Assembly (NCBI RefSeq): GCF_002553505.1
Contig: NZ_PDCP01000014.1
Coordinates: 1-64,000 of the forward strand
Direction: 5' to 3'
Source: Mycolicibacterium agri
GTDB taxonomy: Bacteria > Actinomycetota > Actinomycetes > Mycobacteriales > Mycobacteriaceae
DNA length: 64,000 bases
The position numbers were made by a program, and so were the translations under genes. The first letter of the stretch is position 1. Every line of letters starts with the position of its first letter. The notes under the pieces were generated by a model. It was not told the origin of the DNA, did no database searches, and worked only from the letters and a program-made list of their open reading frames with translations. Below, one piece after another: positions 17,264 through 25,770 of the stretch.

Positions 17264-17977
17264 TTATGCCGCGACCGGCGGGGGCGGCAGCGGCGCGCCA
17301 GGGGACGGCGGCGGCACCTCAGCACCCGGCGGCGCGGGCGGCAGCGGCGCACCAGGGGGAGGCGGCGGCACTTCGGCGCCGGGCGGCACCGGGGCACCCG
17401 GCGGAGGCGGGGGCAGCGGAGCACCGGGCGGCGGTGGCAGCGGCGCATCAACCCCGACCGGAACCACGGGGCCCGGGGGAGGCAGCGGCGCACCAGGGGG
17501 CGGCGGCACGACACCCGGTTGCTCCGGTGCTGGCGCCTCGGCCGGCGCCACGTCGAGATACATGTGCTTGGTGAATTGCTTCTGGAAGGCGCCGCCGCCG
17601 CCGACCTTCACGCCACCGCCCTCGCCGGACGAAACAGGCGTGCCGTCGGGCAGGGTCGCGGCGGTGTGGCCACCGTTCCACCCGACGTTGAGGGCGCCCG
17701 GCTTGGTTCCGTACTGGAAGCCACGCGCCTTGAGTGCGCCTTCGATGTTGCCGGTGTTGAAGCGCTCTCCGTAGATCGGACGACCGGTTGCAGCGTTGGT
17801 CACGAACGACACGAGGCCCGAGCAGTCGGTTCCGGCGGGTGAGTTCCCGCCCGAGATGTACGGCGTTCCCGACAGCTGGTGCACAAGCGTCAACAGCGAT
17901 GCAGTTGCGACAGCAAACATGGCGACGGACGTTAACAGAGGGGGGTCTACACACTCAAAATCTGTGAAGGCCTTCAC
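17264..17977 (-). CDS. secreted NlpC/P60-like cysteine peptidase with proline-repeat tail
   Basis: A 237-residue protein. A hydrophobic N-terminus (about 17-35) should export it. The next 100 residues look like a papain-fold NlpC/P60 or phage-lysin-type cysteine peptidase: TPYISGGNSPAGTDCSGLVSF puts the nucleophile at Cys52, and WNGGHTAATLPDG puts the His at 104. The last 85 residues are PPPPGAPLPP-type repeats that could span the wall. Substrate is probably peptidoglycan stem peptides. The start is GTG 17977, or ATG 17920 (MFAVATAS), which would also give an export signal. Confidence 0.75.
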   Translation of the reverse strand: MKAFTDFECVDPPLLTSVAMFAVATASLLTLVHQLSGTPYISGGNSPAGTDCSGLVSFVTNAATGRPIYGERFNTGNIEGALKARGFQYGTKPGALNVGWNGGHTAATLPDGTPVSSGEGGGVKVGGGGAFQKQFTKHMYLDVAPAEAPAPEQPGVVPPPPGAPLPPPGPVVPVGVDAPLPPPPGAPLPPPPPGAPVPPGAEVPPPPPGAPLPPAPPGAEVPPPSPGAPLPPPPVAA

Positions 17978-18260
17978 ATTTCCGCTGGTCAGTGACAGGG
18001 TTCACTCAGTCCGTAAAATGAACTCCGTTGCGTATCAATAAGTTTCAAACATGCTCAACCATAAGACTTTTGCCGTATATGCCCGCGGTCGATCTGAAAA
18101 TATGCGCGCTGCACTGTATTTCAGCGGAAGGAGCGGTGTCGAGTCATCCGACAGCACGCCGCTGTCGACAACGTCTGTCTGACAAGTTCTTTCACATCGC
18201 GACATCTTGCGGATTCAGCAACGCCATCGCCCGTGACCACCGATACGTAGCCAAACAGCT
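17978..18260. other. intergenic region between the NlpC/P60-like gene and the ArsR gene
   Basis: Less GC-rich than its surroundings. I find no supportable gene on either strand. It must hold the promoter of the minus-strand NlpC/P60-like gene. The plus-strand regulator's operator lies at its right edge. Confidence 0.5.
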
Positions 18261-18278
18261 GCATAAGTCGACTTACGC
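18261..18278. promoter_or_regulatory. palindromic operator upstream of the ArsR gene
   Basis: TAAGTCGACTTA (18264-18275) is a perfect 12-bp palindrome. It extends to GC-N-12-N-GC over 18 bp with one mismatched pair. It lies 36 bases before the ArsR-family start codon, where an autoregulatory operator would be. Confidence 0.6.
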
Positions 18279-18313
18279 AACCGGCAAGCTGCATGTGTGC
18301 CAGACTGGGGTCA

Positions 18314-18634
18314 ATGGACGAAGTGCTGAAGGCGATGGCGGATCCGAACCGTCGGCTGCTGCTCGACAGCCTCAACGCCCGCGACGGGCAATCGCTGCGC
18401 GAACTGTGCGCGGCCATGCCGATGGCTCGCCAGTCGGTGAGTAAGCACCTTGCAGTCCTCGAGGCGGCCAACCTGGTCACCATCGAGCGGCGCGGCCGGG
18501 AGAAGCTGCATCACCTCAACGCCGAACCGCTCCGCGACATTGCCGAGCAGTGGATCAAGCGCTACGAGCGCGCTGCCGCGCAGCCGTCGGTGCAGTGGGT
18601 GCACCGTTATGGCGGCGCGTCGGATCAGCCGTAG
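18314..18634 (+). CDS. ArsR-family transcriptional regulator
   Basis: A 106-residue winged-helix protein: MDEVLKAMADPNRRLLLDSL, SLRELCAAM, then the recognition helix MARQSVSKHLAVLEAANLV and the wing IERRGREKLHHL. No ArsR-type metal Cys pair (CxC) is visible in the recognition helix, so it is probably of the non-metal group often paired with SRPBCC proteins. No such partner follows; the next gene is convergent and overlaps by 10 bases. ATG 18314 is chosen because the fold starts there. Confidence 0.83.
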   Translation: MDEVLKAMADPNRRLLLDSLNARDGQSLRELCAAMPMARQSVSKHLAVLEAANLVTIERRGREKLHHLNAEPLRDIAEQWIKRYERAAAQPSVQWVHRYGGASDQP

Positions 18635-19764
18635 GCAAGCAGTAGGGGGATGTGCTGCTCGGCACTGGTCAGGGAGCCGTGGTGGCCGACCAATGACGAC
18701 TCCATGGGCTCCACCGTGCGCCTGACGATCGTCGCCCTGCGGCGGGCCGCCGCAACCACATCGCCGATCCGGTCGCGAACGTCGTCGCGGACCCGCTCAC
18801 CGAACCAGCCCGCGGCGATTGCTTCCTCGCGCGAGGCCACCCACGCGGAATCGCCCAGGATCTCCCGCCACGCCGCGAGCACGGAGTCGGCTGCGCCGTC
18901 GTCGACGTAGACGTGGCGGGCTCGTGGCTCTCCGCCGACGGCCTGCACACCATCGAGCAGGTCGGGGGAGGCGTCGATGTCGAACACATCGTCCGAGTCC
19001 ACCGCCATCATGCCGTGGTCGGCGACGATGGCGAGCAACCCGCCGGGCGGCAACCCCTCGACGATCGACTCGACCAGCCGGTCGACCTCACGCAACTGCA
19101 TGCGCCACGCCGGCGAGCCGGGCCCGTAGATATGGCCCAGCAGGTCGACCTCGCCGTGATAGCCGTAGCAGAGCCCGCCATCGGCGATGGCCGTCGACAC
19201 GCCGACTGCGAGATCGCCGAGAGCGCGGACGCCGACGTAGCGGCCTCCCCGCAGGACCGCGCGGGTCAAACCGGAGCCGGTGAACACCGCGCCGGACACC
19301 ACACTCACCGCGACACCCGCCGACTCCGCCCGCTCGAACGTCGTCGGCATCGGTTGCAGCCGTTCCGGCGGCACCGTGTCGCGCAGGTCGTCGCCCCACG
19401 GATGGGGACGCCAGCGCAGCGGGTTCATCACGCCGACACCGGGCACCCGGAACGACAGCCCGACCAGGCCGTGTTCACCCGAACGGCAGCCGGTGCCCAC
19501 CGCGGCCAAACCCGCGACCGTGGTCGACGGGAAACCCGCCTGCAGCGTCGGTCCGCGCAGCGCGGCCATCACGGGCGCATCGGCGGCGTGGGCGTCCAGC
19601 AGTTCGGCCCCGAGGCCGTCGATCAGCAGGACGCACGCGCCCCGCACGTCGGTGCCCAAGTCGATCCGCCGCTCGAACTCCTCCTCGACGCCCATGGCGG
19701 CCAGCACCGAGGGCACCACGTCGGCCAGGTGCGGCGTGTGCGGGTCCGGTTGCGGCAGGTTCAC
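18625..19764 (-). CDS. alkaline-phosphatase-superfamily nucleotide pyrophosphatase/phosphodiesterase
   Basis: A protein of about 379 residues with the metal and nucleophile elements of type I phosphodiesterases: VLLIDGLGAELLD near residue 43, the nucleophile in GFPSTTVAGLAAVGTG near 77, DLLGHIYGPGS near 227, ADHGMM near 265, and a final GHHGSLTSAEQHIPLL. The family cleaves phosphodiester or pyrophosphate bonds. No signal peptide is visible. GTG 19764 (VNLPQPDPH) is chosen; ATG 19794 would overlap the divergent lipoprotein start. Confidence 0.8.
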   Translation of the reverse strand: MNLPQPDPHTPHLADVVPSVLAAMGVEEEFERRIDLGTDVRGACVLLIDGLGAELLDAHAADAPVMAALRGPTLQAGFPSTTVAGLAAVGTGCRSGEHGLVGLSFRVPGVGVMNPLRWRPHPWGDDLRDTVPPERLQPMPTTFERAESAGVAVSVVSGAVFTGSGLTRAVLRGGRYVGVRALGDLAVGVSTAIADGGLCYGYHGEVDLLGHIYGPGSPAWRMQLREVDRLVESIVEGLPPGGLLAIVADHGMMAVDSDDVFDIDASPDLLDGVQAVGGEPRARHVYVDDGAADSVLAAWREILGDSAWVASREEAIAAGWFGERVRDDVRDRIGDVVAAARRRATIVRRTVEPMESSLVGHHGSLTSAEQHIPLLLAYG

Positions 19765-19792
19765 ATCGGCAGCCTGCCATATTCTTTTCCTC

Positions 19793-20377
19793 ATGCCGCT
19801 GGGGAGGAAGACGGTCGCGGGCATCGGGTTGATCCTGCTGCTCGGTGCATGCTCGACGTCGCACGCGACGCCCGCCGCCCCGTCGACGACCGATGCGGCC
19901 CCCACTGTGGGCCCGTTCTCCATCGGCGGCGCCAGCACCGACACCGTCGGCGGATATCTTCCCGACGGCAAGACGCTCTCGCCGTTCGATGTGGCCGACC
20001 CGGTGATCGGCCGGCTCGACCCGGCACTACTGGCCGCCGTTCAAAACGCCGCCCGCGACGCGGCTGCCGACGGAATCGAGATGGAGATCAACTCGGGCTG
20101 GCGCACGGAGGGGTTCCAGCAGCGGTTGTTCGACGACGCGGTGCGCACCTACGGCAGCGTCGCGGCCGCCGCGGAGTACGTGGCTTCACCGCAGACGTCG
20201 CGACACGTGACGGGGCAGGCGGTCGACGTGGGTCCTCCGGAAGCCGATAACTGGTTGATACGCAACGGATCTCGATTCGGGCTCTGCCAGATCTACGCGA
20301 ATGAGATATGGCACTTCGAATTGGCAGCCGACCACAACGGCAACTGCCCGCCGTTGAAACCCAACGCGGCGGGCTGA
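19793..20377 (+). CDS. VanY-type D,D-carboxypeptidase lipoprotein (M15 family)
   Basis: A 194-residue lipoprotein with the lipobox LLGAC (Cys20). The M15 peptidase core has SGWRTEGFQQRLF near residue 100, the zinc site SRHVTGQAVDVG near 136 (His and Asp ligands), and the third ligand in IWHFEL near 173. These enzymes cut D-Ala-D-Ala or related bonds in peptidoglycan outside the membrane. ATG 19793 overlaps the possible upstream start of the divergent phosphodiesterase, so the pair shares a very short promoter region. Confidence 0.83.
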   Translation: MPLGRKTVAGIGLILLLGACSTSHATPAAPSTTDAAPTVGPFSIGGASTDTVGGYLPDGKTLSPFDVADPVIGRLDPALLAAVQNAARDAAADGIEMEINSGWRTEGFQQRLFDDAVRTYGSVAAAAEYVASPQTSRHVTGQAVDVGPPEADNWLIRNGSRFGLCQIYANEIWHFELAADHNGNCPPLKPNAAG

Positions 20378-20383
20378 CGGCAC

Positions 20384-21052
20384 TCAGCGACAGACTGAGG
20401 CGATGCGGTCTGCCACGTCGGCGGCGACGGCGAGCGTGCCGGGATCCTCGGCCGGGAAGTACCGCCCGGCCACCGGGTCATAGCCGGCGCCGGCGATCGA
20501 CGCGTGGTCAGCGTCGAGCTCGGCGCTCTCGACCGGCCACTGATGCTTTTCCAGCACAGCGGCGAACTCGCGGCTGGCCGACACCGGCACGACATCGTCG
20601 CCGACCCCGTGCAGCAGTGTGAACGGCGACGGCTCGGCACTGCCCGGCATGTCGGTGGCCGGCACCCGGCCCGAGATGGGGTCGGCGGCCATGAACGCCC
20701 CGGCCAGGCAGACCGTGTGCCGGATGCGGACATCGTGCTGTGCGGCGTTGATGGCAAGCCCCGCGGCCGCGACACCGCCCATCGACCAGCCCACGACGAC
20801 GAGACTGTCGTTCTGAGCACGGTCCTGCGCGAACCGCACCGACGCCAGCAGGTCGCCGCGTCCGTTGTCGTCGGCCGCCGAATTCCAGTCGGGCGCCAGC
20901 ACGGCCAATCCGTGCTCGGCGATGAGGCTGGCCAGCGGCCGGACCGACGCGCGGGCGTTGGACTGCATTCCGTGCCAGACCAGCACGACAGGTCGCCCAG
21001 CCTCACCGAAGACATCCACAAATCGGCCGGGTGCGTATTCGACGGTCTGCAT
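20384..21052 (-). CDS. alpha/beta-hydrolase (dienelactone-hydrolase-like)
   Basis: A 222-residue hydrolase with WHGMQSNA near residue 27 (oxyanion loop), VLAPDWNS near 51, the nucleophile elbow GWSMGG near 88-93, HGVGDDVVP with the acid near 152, and DADHASI with the His near 182. The small size and layout recall dienelactone-hydrolase or esterase types. Substrate unknown. It converges with the M15 lipoprotein gene. Confidence 0.78.
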   Translation of the reverse strand: MQTVEYAPGRFVDVFGEAGRPVVLVWHGMQSNARASVRPLASLIAEHGLAVLAPDWNSAADDNGRGDLLASVRFAQDRAQNDSLVVVGWSMGGVAAAGLAINAAQHDVRIRHTVCLAGAFMAADPISGRVPATDMPGSAEPSPFTLLHGVGDDVVPVSASREFAAVLEKHQWPVESAELDADHASIAGAGYDPVAGRYFPAEDPGTLAVAADVADRIASVCR

Positions 21053-21062
21053 GCCCTCGAGG

Positions 21063-21221
21063 CTACGAGCCAGCCCGGCGGGCGCCGTCGCCGCCGTACG
21101 CCGACCACCGCTGGCCCTCGCCAGGAAGGGGGAGATAGGTATGGCCGCAGTCCAAACGCCAAGCGCCCGAACCGGCCACGCTTACCAGCCGGAACCGGTT
21201 GCAATACCGACAGTGGGCCAT
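21063..21221 (-). CDS. small zinc-ribbon-like protein
   Basis: A 52-residue protein starting MAHCRYCNRFRL with a second metal-type pair in LDCGHTYLP, giving a CxxC...CxH pattern. The start at ATG 21221 has a near-ideal ribosome site, AAAGGAGG, 7 bases upstream, so translation is very likely despite the small size. The rest is basic and glycine-rich. Function unknown. Confidence 0.65.
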   Translation of the reverse strand: MAHCRYCNRFRLVSVAGSGAWRLDCGHTYLPLPGEGQRWSAYGGDGARRAGS

Positions 21222-21408
21222 CGCTGCCCTCCTTTCCTGGTCCCTTTCCGAAACCGCTGCACGATACCGAAACGGTATGCAGCCGCGGCGACCGCCATAA
21301 CGGGGCGAGCTCCCCGCTCTTGCGCCCCACCCGGGGTAGGGGATTAGGGGTTTCGCGCCTACGGCTGCGGTGTCTGACACTTCAGGCACCGCCGGTACGA
21401 TCGCCCCC

Positions 21409-21990
21409 ATGCCGGGAGAGGACGACCTCTCGAGTCGGTTCGACTACCTCTTCGAGCCCCTTCCCCACGAGGAGTCGACCGGCGATGCCGCCGACACCGA
21501 ACCGGCCGACGCCGTGTCCGAAGACCATCCATCCTCACCGAGCACCACCCCCGTGCGGCTGGCCTTCGCGGCCTTCATCCTCACCGTCATGGCGGCGGCC
21601 ACGGTGGTCGCCGCGTTGCTGCTGCAACGCCCCGACGACGCGACCGATTCCATCGACGTGTCGCCAGATCCCGCCCCGCTTTCCACGACGGCGCCCGGTC
21701 TGCCGAGCCAAGCCGCGCCACCGCCGCCTGCCCCGCCGACCGAAACCTCCGAGGGCGTCGAAACGCCGACCGTGCAGCTCGCCCCACAGCCCGAGCGACA
21801 GGAACCGACGACGGCACGCCGCAAGCCCGCGGCGGCGGTGCCCAAGACACCGAAGACCAGGGCACCGATCAGCGTCGCGCCGACCAAGCGCGCGCCGTTT
21901 CCCAGTCAGCGCACCGGCGGCAATGAGGAAACCGAAGGCGGCGGGCTGCTCGGCGGGCTGCCCGGACCCGATCTCCCGGGACCGTTGTGA
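21409..21990 (+). CDS. single-pass membrane protein with Pro/Thr-rich outer part
   Basis: A 193-residue protein with an acidic N-terminal 45 residues beginning MPGEDDLSSRFDYLFEPL, one membrane helix at about 50-73, and an outer Pro/Thr/Ser-rich region ending in GGGLLGGLPGPDLPGPL. The outer part has an IS(V)APTKRAPFP block that recurs, as APMSVAPVPKPVPG, in the unrelated-looking gene at 24565, so the two proteins may belong to one family of envelope proteins. Function unknown. Confidence 0.65.
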   Translation: MPGEDDLSSRFDYLFEPLPHEESTGDAADTEPADAVSEDHPSSPSTTPVRLAFAAFILTVMAAATVVAALLLQRPDDATDSIDVSPDPAPLSTTAPGLPSQAAPPPPAPPTETSEGVETPTVQLAPQPERQEPTTARRKPAAAVPKTPKTRAPISVAPTKRAPFPSQRTGGNEETEGGGLLGGLPGPDLPGPL

Positions 21991-22139
21991 CGCACCCGCG
22001 CCACCTGCATCGGCAAACACACTGACCTGCAGAAGTTTTCGCAAACGTCGAAGACAACCAGGCCGAAGCCCCTTCACACCAGTCGAATAACGGATAACTT
22101 GAACCTGTCGCACCGCAGGAACGGAGAAGCCCGAACCAG

Positions 22140-23786
22140 ATGCCTGAGGAATTGAGAGGCCAAGCCAAGCTGTTCGACCCGTTGACCACCAAGGGCACGG
22201 CGTTCACCCGCGAGGAACGGATCAAATACGGTCTGCTCGGGCTGCTTCCAACTGCGGAGAAGACACTCGAGCAGCAGGTCGAGCACTCCTGGCATGAGTT
22301 CTCGACGCGCCGCGACGACCTCGACAAGCACATCTATCTCCGCGCACTGCAGGACCGCAACGAAACGCTGTTCTACGCGTTGCTGCGCGCGCACATCGCC
22401 GAGACCATGCCGATCGTCTACACACCCACTGTCGGCGTTGCATGCCAACGCTTCAGCGAGATCTACCGACGGCCCAGGGGCCTTTTCGTCTCGTACCCCG
22501 ACCGCGACCGGCTGGCCGAAGTGATCAACAACCGCCCGCATCGGGACCCCGCTGTCATCGTGGTCACCGACGGTCAGCGCATCCTGGGGCTTGGCGACCA
22601 GGGCATCGGCGGCATGGGCATCCCGATCGGAAAACTGTCGCTGTACACGTTGATCGGCGGCATCAACCCGGCTCGCACCCTGCCGATTGTGCTCGACGTC
22701 GGCACCGACAACGTCGAACTGCTGCAGGATCCGCAATACCTCGGCTGGCGCCACCGCCGGATCAGCGACGACGAGTACTACACATTCATCGACGAATTCG
22801 TCACGACGGTGCACGGGCAGCTGCCTAATGTGCTGCTGCAGTGGGAGGATTTCGCGACCGCGCACGCGATGCCGATCCTCGAGCGCTACCGCGACAAGAT
22901 GCTCACCTTCAACGACGACATCCAGGGCACCGCCGCGGTCACGCTAGGCGCGCTGCACGGCGCCTCGAAGATCGCCGGTCGTCCACTGTCACAGCAGCAG
23001 GTCGTGATGTTGGGTGCAGGCTCGGCGGGCATCGGCGTGCTCAACATGGTGCAGCGCGAAATGGTCGCCCAGGGATTGTCCGAAGCCGAAGCGGCCGAAC
23101 GGATTTGGGTGGTCGACGTCGTCGGCCTGCTCACCGATGATCGAGGAGACCTGTCGGAGGAGCAAGAGAAGTTCGCCAAGCCCGCGGACAGGATTGCCGG
23201 TTGGGGCCTGTCCGGGCCGGCGCAGCTGGCCGACGTGGTGCACCACGTCGATGTCGGCATTCTGATGGGCTTGTCCACCGCGGCCGGTGCCTTCACCGAG
23301 AGCATCGTGCGGGAGATGGCGAGCAAGGCTGAGCGGCCGATCATCTTTCCCTTGTCCAACCCGACCAGTCACGCCGAGGCACACCCGCAGGAGCTGGACG
23401 AGTGGACCGGTGGGCGGGCGCTCATCGCTACGGGTTCACCGTTTGCGCCGCTGCGCCGCGACGGTGTGGAACGGCCGGTCGCGCAATGCAATAACGTCTA
23501 CATCTTCCCGGCGATGGGATTGGCGGTGACGGCCGCTGAAGCCAGGCGGGTCACCGACGACATGATGCGTGTTGCGGCGGCGACGCTGGGGGACACGTCA
23601 CCGGCACTGTCTGATCCCAATGCGCCGCTGCTGCCTGCATGGACCGACCTGCCCGACGTGGCCGTGCGGATTGCGCACGCCGTCGCCCGTCAGGCCGTTG
23701 CCGACGGCGTGGCGCCTGCACGCACCGACGAGCAGATCGCCGAACGCATCACACAGGTGCGCTGGATCCCCGAGTACCCGGACTGA
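22140..23786 (+). CDS. mez: NAD(P)-dependent malic enzyme
   Basis: A 548-residue malic enzyme, the same length as M. tuberculosis Mez (Rv2332). It carries PIVYTPTVGVACQRFSEIYRRP near residues 88-109 (catalytic Tyr), the malate/cofactor segment VTDGQRILGLGDQGIGGMGIP near 142, the metal-binding FNDDIQGTAAV near 255, the Rossmann loop LGAGSAGIG near 292, and FPLSNPTSHAE near 402. It decarboxylates malate to pyruvate and feeds NAD(P)H. It stands alone with a 149-base upstream gap, presumably its promoter. Confidence 0.93.
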   Translation: MPEELRGQAKLFDPLTTKGTAFTREERIKYGLLGLLPTAEKTLEQQVEHSWHEFSTRRDDLDKHIYLRALQDRNETLFYALLRAHIAETMPIVYTPTVGVACQRFSEIYRRPRGLFVSYPDRDRLAEVINNRPHRDPAVIVVTDGQRILGLGDQGIGGMGIPIGKLSLYTLIGGINPARTLPIVLDVGTDNVELLQDPQYLGWRHRRISDDEYYTFIDEFVTTVHGQLPNVLLQWEDFATAHAMPILERYRDKMLTFNDDIQGTAAVTLGALHGASKIAGRPLSQQQVVMLGAGSAGIGVLNMVQREMVAQGLSEAEAAERIWVVDVVGLLTDDRGDLSEEQEKFAKPADRIAGWGLSGPAQLADVVHHVDVGILMGLSTAAGAFTESIVREMASKAERPIIFPLSNPTSHAEAHPQELDEWTGGRALIATGSPFAPLRRDGVERPVAQCNNVYIFPAMGLAVTAAEARRVTDDMMRVAAATLGDTSPALSDPNAPLLPAWTDLPDVAVRIAHAVARQAVADGVAPARTDEQIAERITQVRWIPEYPD

Positions 23787-23799
23787 TCCCGCCTTGCGG

Positions 23800-24555
23800 T
23801 CAGCGCCGCCGCATGTAGCGTTCGACGAAGCGGCGCAGGATCGTCGGCGGATACTCGATATGGTGTTGCCGCGCATCCCGTTTGAGCGACTCGGCCGATT
23901 CCGGCGCGAAGTAGCCGTAGTGCTTGTAAACGTCGATTCTGGTGCAGACGCCGTCGACGTCGAGCTCGGGATGGAACTGGGTCGCATAGCAGTTCTCGCC
24001 GACCCGGAAGGCCTGAATGGGGCAGCCGGGAGAGGACGCCAGCCGGACCGCATTCGAGGGCAGCGCGCTGGCGGCTTCCTTGTGGCCGCCGAACGCGTCG
24101 AACACCTCGGGAAGGTCGGCGAACAGCGGCTCTTTCAGACCCTCGGCGGTCAGCGTGACGGTGACAGCGGCCACCGGCTCGGGGTGACTTCGGTCGACGG
24201 CCGCACCGATCACCGAGCCGAGTACGCCCACGCCGTAACAACATCCGAGGAACGGGAAGTCTTCTTCCACGGCCCGACCGACGAGCGAGAGCAATTCCGA
24301 CTCGACCCGTCGTTGGGTCGGGCTCTTGGACTCCGGTGGATCGCTGACGTTGTAGGGCCCGCCGCCGAGGATCACCCCGGACCAATCGTCGAAGTCGATG
24401 TCGCCTAATTCGGTGTGCGTCAGCCGGATTCGCCGCATCCCGGATTCGTCCAGGCCGGCGAAGCGCCTCATCGCCTGGTACTCGTCGTCGGCCGCGGCAT
24501 CCTCGCCGCGGATGGAAAGCAGCAGAAACGGTTTGTGGCGCTCCGGTGTCGACAT
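23800..24555 (-). CDS. class I glutamine amidotransferase-like protein
   Basis: A 251-residue stand-alone GATase1 domain with VILGGGPYNVSD near residue 61, the nucleophile elbow FLGCCYG (Cys106), and the catalytic pair in QFHPE (His195, Glu197). The N-terminal half resembles GMP-synthase-type amidotransferases, but no synthase partner is adjacent. It probably acts on a gamma-glutamyl or amide substrate. It converges with mez, 13 bases apart. Confidence 0.82.
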   Translation of the reverse strand: MSTPERHKPFLLLSIRGEDAAADDEYQAMRRFAGLDESGMRRIRLTHTELGDIDFDDWSGVILGGGPYNVSDPPESKSPTQRRVESELLSLVGRAVEEDFPFLGCCYGVGVLGSVIGAAVDRSHPEPVAAVTVTLTAEGLKEPLFADLPEVFDAFGGHKEAASALPSNAVRLASSPGCPIQAFRVGENCYATQFHPELDVDGVCTRIDVYKHYGYFAPESAESLKRDARQHHIEYPPTILRRFVERYMRRR

Positions 24556-24564
24556 GCTGGCGCG

Positions 24565-25389
24565 TTAGCAGAAACCAAAGCAGCCGCGACGGCGGCCGCC
24601 GGGCGTGTCACCAGGGGTGCTGGATTTGCTGCCGGGCACCGGTTTCGGAACGGGTGCGACGCTCATCGGCGCCCTCGTGACGTCCACTCTGGGCTTCGAA
24701 GTGGGCGACGGGCGACTGTAGCGGGGCTCCGAATATTGGCGTTGCGGAGCCGGCTTTGACGCACTGGCCGCCGTCGGGGCGGGCTTGCTCGGCGCAGGCG
24801 GGGCACTGGTCGGCGCCTCGATCGTCGACCGCTCGGCGCTGGTGCTCGGGCTGCGGAACATCAGCCAACTGCCGGCGACAAGGCCGGCGATCACGACCGC
24901 GGCTGCCGCTGCGGCAGCGGGCTTGGCCCGGTACCACGGCTGCGGACGATACGCCGGTATCGCCATGCCGACGGCCGGGTACACCATCGCGGTTTCGTCG
25001 AGCGCGCGCGTGCTCAGCGGCGGCGGGGTCGGCGCGGATCGTTCGGCGTCGTACCGGCCGGGCTCCTCGGCTGCAAATTGATCGGGATGATCCGGGACCA
25101 GGTCGTAGATGTCGACCGGGTCAGCGGGCGCCGGGATCGGATCCTCGACATCAGGTTCGTCGACCGTATCGAGCGCGGGCGACTCGGCCTGAATGACGCG
25201 GATCGGCTCGGTGATCGGGTCGTGCGCGACGGTAGCGGTGGTTGCAACCGGTTCGGCAACCGTGTGCGTGTACTCGAAGTCGCGGTCCGGGGCCCCACCC
25301 GGCTGTGTCAGCGGTGCACTCCCCAACGACGTCAGCAGTGCTTGATCAGCGGCGCGGCGAAGGACCCGACGCTCCATCAGCCGATTCAC
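24565..25389 (-). CDS. single-pass membrane protein with long acidic inner and Pro/Ser outer parts
   Basis: About 274 residues. The first 145 are cytoplasmic-looking, acidic and repetitive in Val/Asp/Pro. A membrane helix at about 158-180 (Ala/Val-rich) is followed by a Ser/Pro/Lys/Arg-rich outer region that ends with two Cys (GCFGFC). GTG 25389 is my start, with ATG 25377 as an alternative. It lies 9 bases from the GATase gene on the same strand. It shares an APMSVAP-like block with the gene at 21409. No function assigned. Confidence 0.6.
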   Translation of the reverse strand: MNRLMERRVLRRAADQALLTSLGSAPLTQPGGAPDRDFEYTHTVAEPVATTATVAHDPITEPIRVIQAESPALDTVDEPDVEDPIPAPADPVDIYDLVPDHPDQFAAEEPGRYDAERSAPTPPPLSTRALDETAMVYPAVGMAIPAYRPQPWYRAKPAAAAAAAVVIAGLVAGSWLMFRSPSTSAERSTIEAPTSAPPAPSKPAPTAASASKPAPQRQYSEPRYSRPSPTSKPRVDVTRAPMSVAPVPKPVPGSKSSTPGDTPGGRRRGCFGFC

Positions 25390-25770
25390 ACGCCCCACGC
25401 AGACAAGCCTAATGGGACGCCGAGGTACCAGGTACGCCGATGTGAGAAGGCGTGTCGTCGCCGAGGAACGACACCGCATCGACGGCGGGTACTTGCAAAC
25501 ACAAATACCTACCAACTTTTTGCTGCTGTCGATCAGTTACCGTTGCGCCGTGCCCGGATCAGCCGACGTCGACCAGTTGACCAGGTTGTTTGCCGGAACG
25601 TTTTTGCCGTGGCAGTTAATTAGATCCGCATAAGTGTCAGCGGCAGATTTGCGCGTGATCGCGTTTTCTTGTGTTGAACCTCACTGATCTTGGGTTCTGC
25701 CGGGTACTCGGTCGCCACGAAATGCTGAGTGCTCGGAGTCGGGGCCGGGCTGGACCACGGAGACACGAAC
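25390..25770. other. divergent intergenic region upstream of the PqqD/M50 gene pair
   Basis: Comparatively AT-rich and without a supportable gene. It must carry promoters for the minus-strand membrane protein and for the plus-strand pair at 25771-29189. An AT-rich stretch around 25600-25630 (CAGTTAATTAGATCC) is the most promoter-like part, but I cannot fix a -10/-35 pair. Confidence 0.4.
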
